From Bacillus mycoides (GTDB taxonomy: Bacteria; Bacillota; Bacilli; Bacillales; Bacillaceae_G), in contig NZ_CP036132.1 of assembly GCF_018742245.1 (NCBI RefSeq), positions 3,777,001 to 3,841,000 on the forward strand: a DNA stretch of 64,000 nt, given 5' to 3'. The position numbers and the translations under genes were made by a program. Under the pieces are notes generated by a model, which had not been told where the DNA came from, searched no databases, and saw nothing but the letters and a program-made list of their open reading frames with translations. Of the stretch, positions 62,069 through 64,000 are shown piece by piece (the first letter of the stretch is position 1; each line of letters starts with the position of its first letter).

Positions 62069-62182
62069 ACTCGTTCTCCCTTTCAATGTTACATTTTTTA
62101 TAAACCACCACTTTATTTCAACAAGATTCATCCAAAAAGTCAAAACATACGTACAGTTTACATAATACTTTTATACACATTT

Positions 62183-62214
62183 AAAAAAACAACGTGAACT
62201 CAGCCATTCACGTT
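62183..62214 (-). terminator. Terminator of the GrpB-family gene
   Basis: On the minus strand AACGTGAA and TTCACGTT form a stem followed by GTTTTTTT; it overlaps the stop. Confidence 0.75.
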
Positions 62215-62724
62215 ATTTTCTATCCATTCTTTCGCCTTTTCATCTACATTACGTACAAACTCATTTTTTCCTTCCGTATACATCGTGCCATCATATGTAT
62301 ATTTTTCCGCTAGTTCTTTCTTTAAAGTTGCATACGCCTCTGCTTCTTCACAATGAGCCATCATGTAATCACGAAACGATAAATGCCTTGTAATCTCAGG
62401 ATTCCCTTTTTCAAATACGTGCAAATGATACGAGCGTTTCTCCTCAGTTCCATGAATAAAAAAACGACGACCTGAAATACCATTTTCCCCTTTCACGATG
62501 TAACCAAGCTCTTTAAATCGTTCATTCCAATGATCTACTCTGTCAATACTTTCTACTTCCATGATCATATCAATAATAGGTTTAGCTGCTAATCCTGGCA
62601 CTGACGTACTTCCAATATGATGGATTTTTACCGTTTCTGGCATCGCCGATTTTAATCTTTCGGCCTCCATTTGAAATTTCTCGCTCCAATGATTTTCGTA
62701 CGAAACGACTACAATTTTCCTCAT
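62200..62724 (-). CDS. GrpB-family protein (nucleotidyltransferase-like)
   Basis: A 174-residue protein of the GrpB/UPF0157 family. KIHHIGSTSVPGLAAKPIID near residue 34-53 is the nucleotidyltransferase-like signature (HIGSTS, then DxxM with IIDMIMEVES), and later HLHVFEKGNPEITRHLSFRD near 110 is conserved. The function is unknown; a nucleotidyltransferase role is inferred from the fold. GGGGAGTTAGA precedes the ATG. Confidence 0.88.
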   Translation of the reverse strand: MRKIVVVSYENHWSEKFQMEAERLKSAMPETVKIHHIGSTSVPGLAAKPIIDMIMEVESIDRVDHWNERFKELGYIVKGENGISGRRFFIHGTEEKRSYHLHVFEKGNPEITRHLSFRDYMMAHCEEAEAYATLKKELAEKYTYDGTMYTEGKNEFVRNVDEKAKEWIENNVNG

Positions 62725-62752
62725 TCTAACTCCCCTTTTCTTACAAACTCGT

Positions 62753-62791
62753 CAAAAAAATGATCAGCGGCATTTCACTGATCATCTTTTT
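62753..62791 (-). terminator. Terminator of the YqkE-type gene
   Basis: GATGATCAG and CTGATCATTTTTTT form a stem on the minus strand with a T run. Confidence 0.85.
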
Positions 62792-62792
62792 A

Positions 62793-63056
62793 TTATTTAA
62801 AGTCTTTCCAAGTAAGGCTACTTTCACTTAACAGTTCTTCAAATGATTTATTCTTTTCACGTTCTTTTTGTTCCTTACGCTTTCTTTCTTGTTCTGCTAC
62901 CTCTTTTTTCTCTTCTCTCACTTGCAACTCTTTTTTCTTATTCTTTAATTGTTGCATTAACGAATCGTTCAATTGATCTCCTAGTGTAAGTGATTCTTTC
63001 TCTGGTTGATTCATTTGAGAGTGTCTTTGTGGTTGTCTTTGCTTCTTTTTCTTCAT
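62793..63056 (-). CDS. yqkE: YqkE-type (DUF3886) coiled-coil protein
   Basis: An 87-residue highly charged protein: a Lys/Gln-rich start (MKKKKQRQPQRHSQMNQPEK), a long helical coiled-coil segment of Lys/Glu (residues about 35-70), and the ending FEELLSESSLTWKDFK that is characteristic of DUF3886. No membrane segment is seen. It lies near yqkF as in B. subtilis. I start at ATG 63056 because a GTG at 63065 lies inside AAAGGTG. The role is unknown. Confidence 0.75.
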   Translation of the reverse strand: MKKKKQRQPQRHSQMNQPEKESLTLGDQLNDSLMQQLKNKKKELQVREEKKEVAEQERKRKEQKEREKNKSFEELLSESSLTWKDFK

Positions 63057-63266
63057 ACTATTCACCTTTTACTTTTTTCTCCATTATAGAGGATACACGG
63101 CGAAATCGACAATAAAAAAGATACATGCCCTCCGATTCTCTATTATTCTTTTTTTGTAAATATGTTAATTTTTCGAAAAAACTAAATTTTACGGTAGATA
63201 TAATCCTAGTAATCTATTAAAATTATGTCGTATGATGTCAGATTATAAAAAAAGGAGAAATTAATT

Positions 63267-64000
63267 ATGTGGAAAAAAATTATTCCTGCTGTTGCTGTTT
63301 TAAGCACTATTACTTTTTCAAGCGTATTCGCCGCTCCTCCATCTCAGGCTCCTGCCGAACAAAACCGATACATAGACGTACAAATGCTTGGTATTAATGA
63401 TTTCCATGGACAACTAGATACTGTAAAAAAAATTAACAATAAAGAAGCTGGTGGTGCTGATTACTTAGCTACTTATTTAAAAGAACGCAAAAAACAAAAC
63501 CCTAATACACTTCTTGTACATGCTGGAGATATTGCCGGAGCTAGCCCACCAGTTTCTGCTTTATTACAGGACGAACCAACTATTGAATTTTTAAATGACT
63601 TAAAATTTGATGTTGGTACAATTGGAAATCATGAATTTGATGAAGGCATTGATGAAATGCGACGCCTTATTTATGGTGGATATCATGAAAAAACAGGGAA
63701 TTTCAAAGGAGCAAACTTCCCTTATGTCGCTGCAAACTTCTATAATAAATCAACTGGCCGCTTATTTTTACCACCATTTACTGTAAAAATGGTAGATGGA
63801 GTTCCTGTAGGATTCATCGGAGTTGTTACAACGGATACACCGAATGTCGTTATGCCAACTATGCTAAAGAATGTACAAATTACTGATGAAGTAGAAGCTA
63901 TTAATAAATCTACTCAGCAATTAAAGCGTCTCGGTGTTAAATCTATCGTAGTCCTTGCACACGTTGGAGGTACAACTGATGACACTGGTGTAACAAACGG
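63267..64000 (+). CDS. 5'-nucleotidase / 2',3'-cyclic-nucleotide phosphodiesterase family, 5' part (cut by window end)
   Basis: The frame is open to the window end; 244 residues are visible. A signal peptide (residues 1-23, MWKKIIPAVAVLSTITFSSV then FAAPP) is followed by a metallophosphoesterase domain: MLGINDFHGQLD near 40 (metal motif D-x-H), HAGDIAGASPP near 86, TIGNHEFDEGIDEM near 117 (GNHE), and VVLAHVGGTTDD near 229. It is exported and probably hydrolyses extracellular nucleotides; these proteins usually also have a C-terminal nucleotidase domain, not visible here. AAAGGAG precedes the ATG. Confidence 0.9.
   Translation, partial: MWKKIIPAVAVLSTITFSSVFAAPPSQAPAEQNRYIDVQMLGINDFHGQLDTVKKINNKEAGGADYLATYLKERKKQNPNTLLVHAGDIAGASPPVSALLQDEPTIEFLNDLKFDVGTIGNHEFDEGIDEMRRLIYGGYHEKTGNFKGANFPYVAANFYNKSTGRLFLPPFTVKMVDGVPVGFIGVVTTDTPNVVMPTMLKNVQITDEVEAINKSTQQLKRLGVKSIVVLAHVGGTTDDTGVTN

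Overview
The window is chromosomal DNA of a low-GC Firmicute, almost certainly a member of the Bacillus cereus group. The evidence is the close match of the sporulation genes (sigF, spoIIA, spoVA, spoIIM, mciZ) to Bacillus families, the B. subtilis-like order fur-yqzK-xerD-deoB-pupG-dacF-spoIIA-spoVA-ypuA-ppiB-ribT-ypuF-scpA-scpB, and three bcr1-type interspersed repeats, a family restricted to the B. cereus group. Both window ends cut genes: a zinc-protease-like 3' end at the left and a 5'-nucleotidase-family 5' end at the right. I see no rRNA, tRNA, complete IS element, prophage or CRISPR array.

Layout. 1-4 kb: a PadR repressor with two tandem paralogous membrane proteins, three evenly spaced operator dyads, a divergent 3-hydroxybutyrate dehydrogenase, two bcr1 repeats and a tiny YvrJ gene. 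4-12 kb: a complete methionine salvage locus (mtnAK leftward, mtnU, then mtnE and mtnWXBD rightward) with two S-box SAM riboswitches. 12-18 kb: a hydroxyacid dehydrogenase, a serine beta-lactamase-like hydrolase, a diguanylate cyclase, a nitroreductase with a promoter-proximal operator, and small membrane or spore-type proteins. 18-24 kb: the glucose PTS (glcT, ptsG, ptsH, ptsI) with a GlcT antitermination leader. 24-28.4 kb: nagA-nagB-nagR plus a secreted metallo-beta-lactamase-fold hydrolase. 28.5-33 kb: scpB, scpA, a tiny YjcZ protein, a DUF309 gene, ribT, ppiB and ypuA. In B. subtilis the ribDEAH operon lies between ribT and ppiB; here only about 490 noncoding bases remain.

34-42.5 kb: the sporulation core, read leftward as dacF, spoIIAA, spoIIAB, sigF, two tiny membrane ORFs, then spoVAA-AB-AC-AD-AEB-AEA-AF. 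Recognisable sigma-F, sigma-H and sigma-G type promoters stand in front of dacF, spoIIAA and spoVAA. 42.5-47 kb: a YtrA-type GntR repressor with its operator, an ABC ATPase and three tandem paralogous permeases. 47-51.4 kb: a MarR regulator, a SIMPL protein, a purine permease behind a five-codon leader ORF, and CorA. 51.5-55 kb: the nucleoside salvage operon deoB-pupG-pdp, with a 19-base palindrome upstream. 55-64 kb: a two-repeat YtkA/FixH-like lipoprotein, xerD, yqzK, fur with a Fur box, spoIIM, a GNAT enzyme, nudF, mciZ, two aldo/keto reductases, GrpB and YqkE-type proteins.

Most of the window is ordinary core genome. The points most worth a second look are the absence of the rib operon, the tiny ORFs between sigF and spoVAA (an orphan MetS-like subunit beside what looks like a symporter C-terminus), the three-permease Ytr-like transporter, the triple PadR operator, the placement of the bcr1 repeats, and two unassigned operators near 16.5 and 55.1 kb. 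I found no clear evidence of a wholly new system. Function calls rest on sequence motifs and family recognition; no database search was run.
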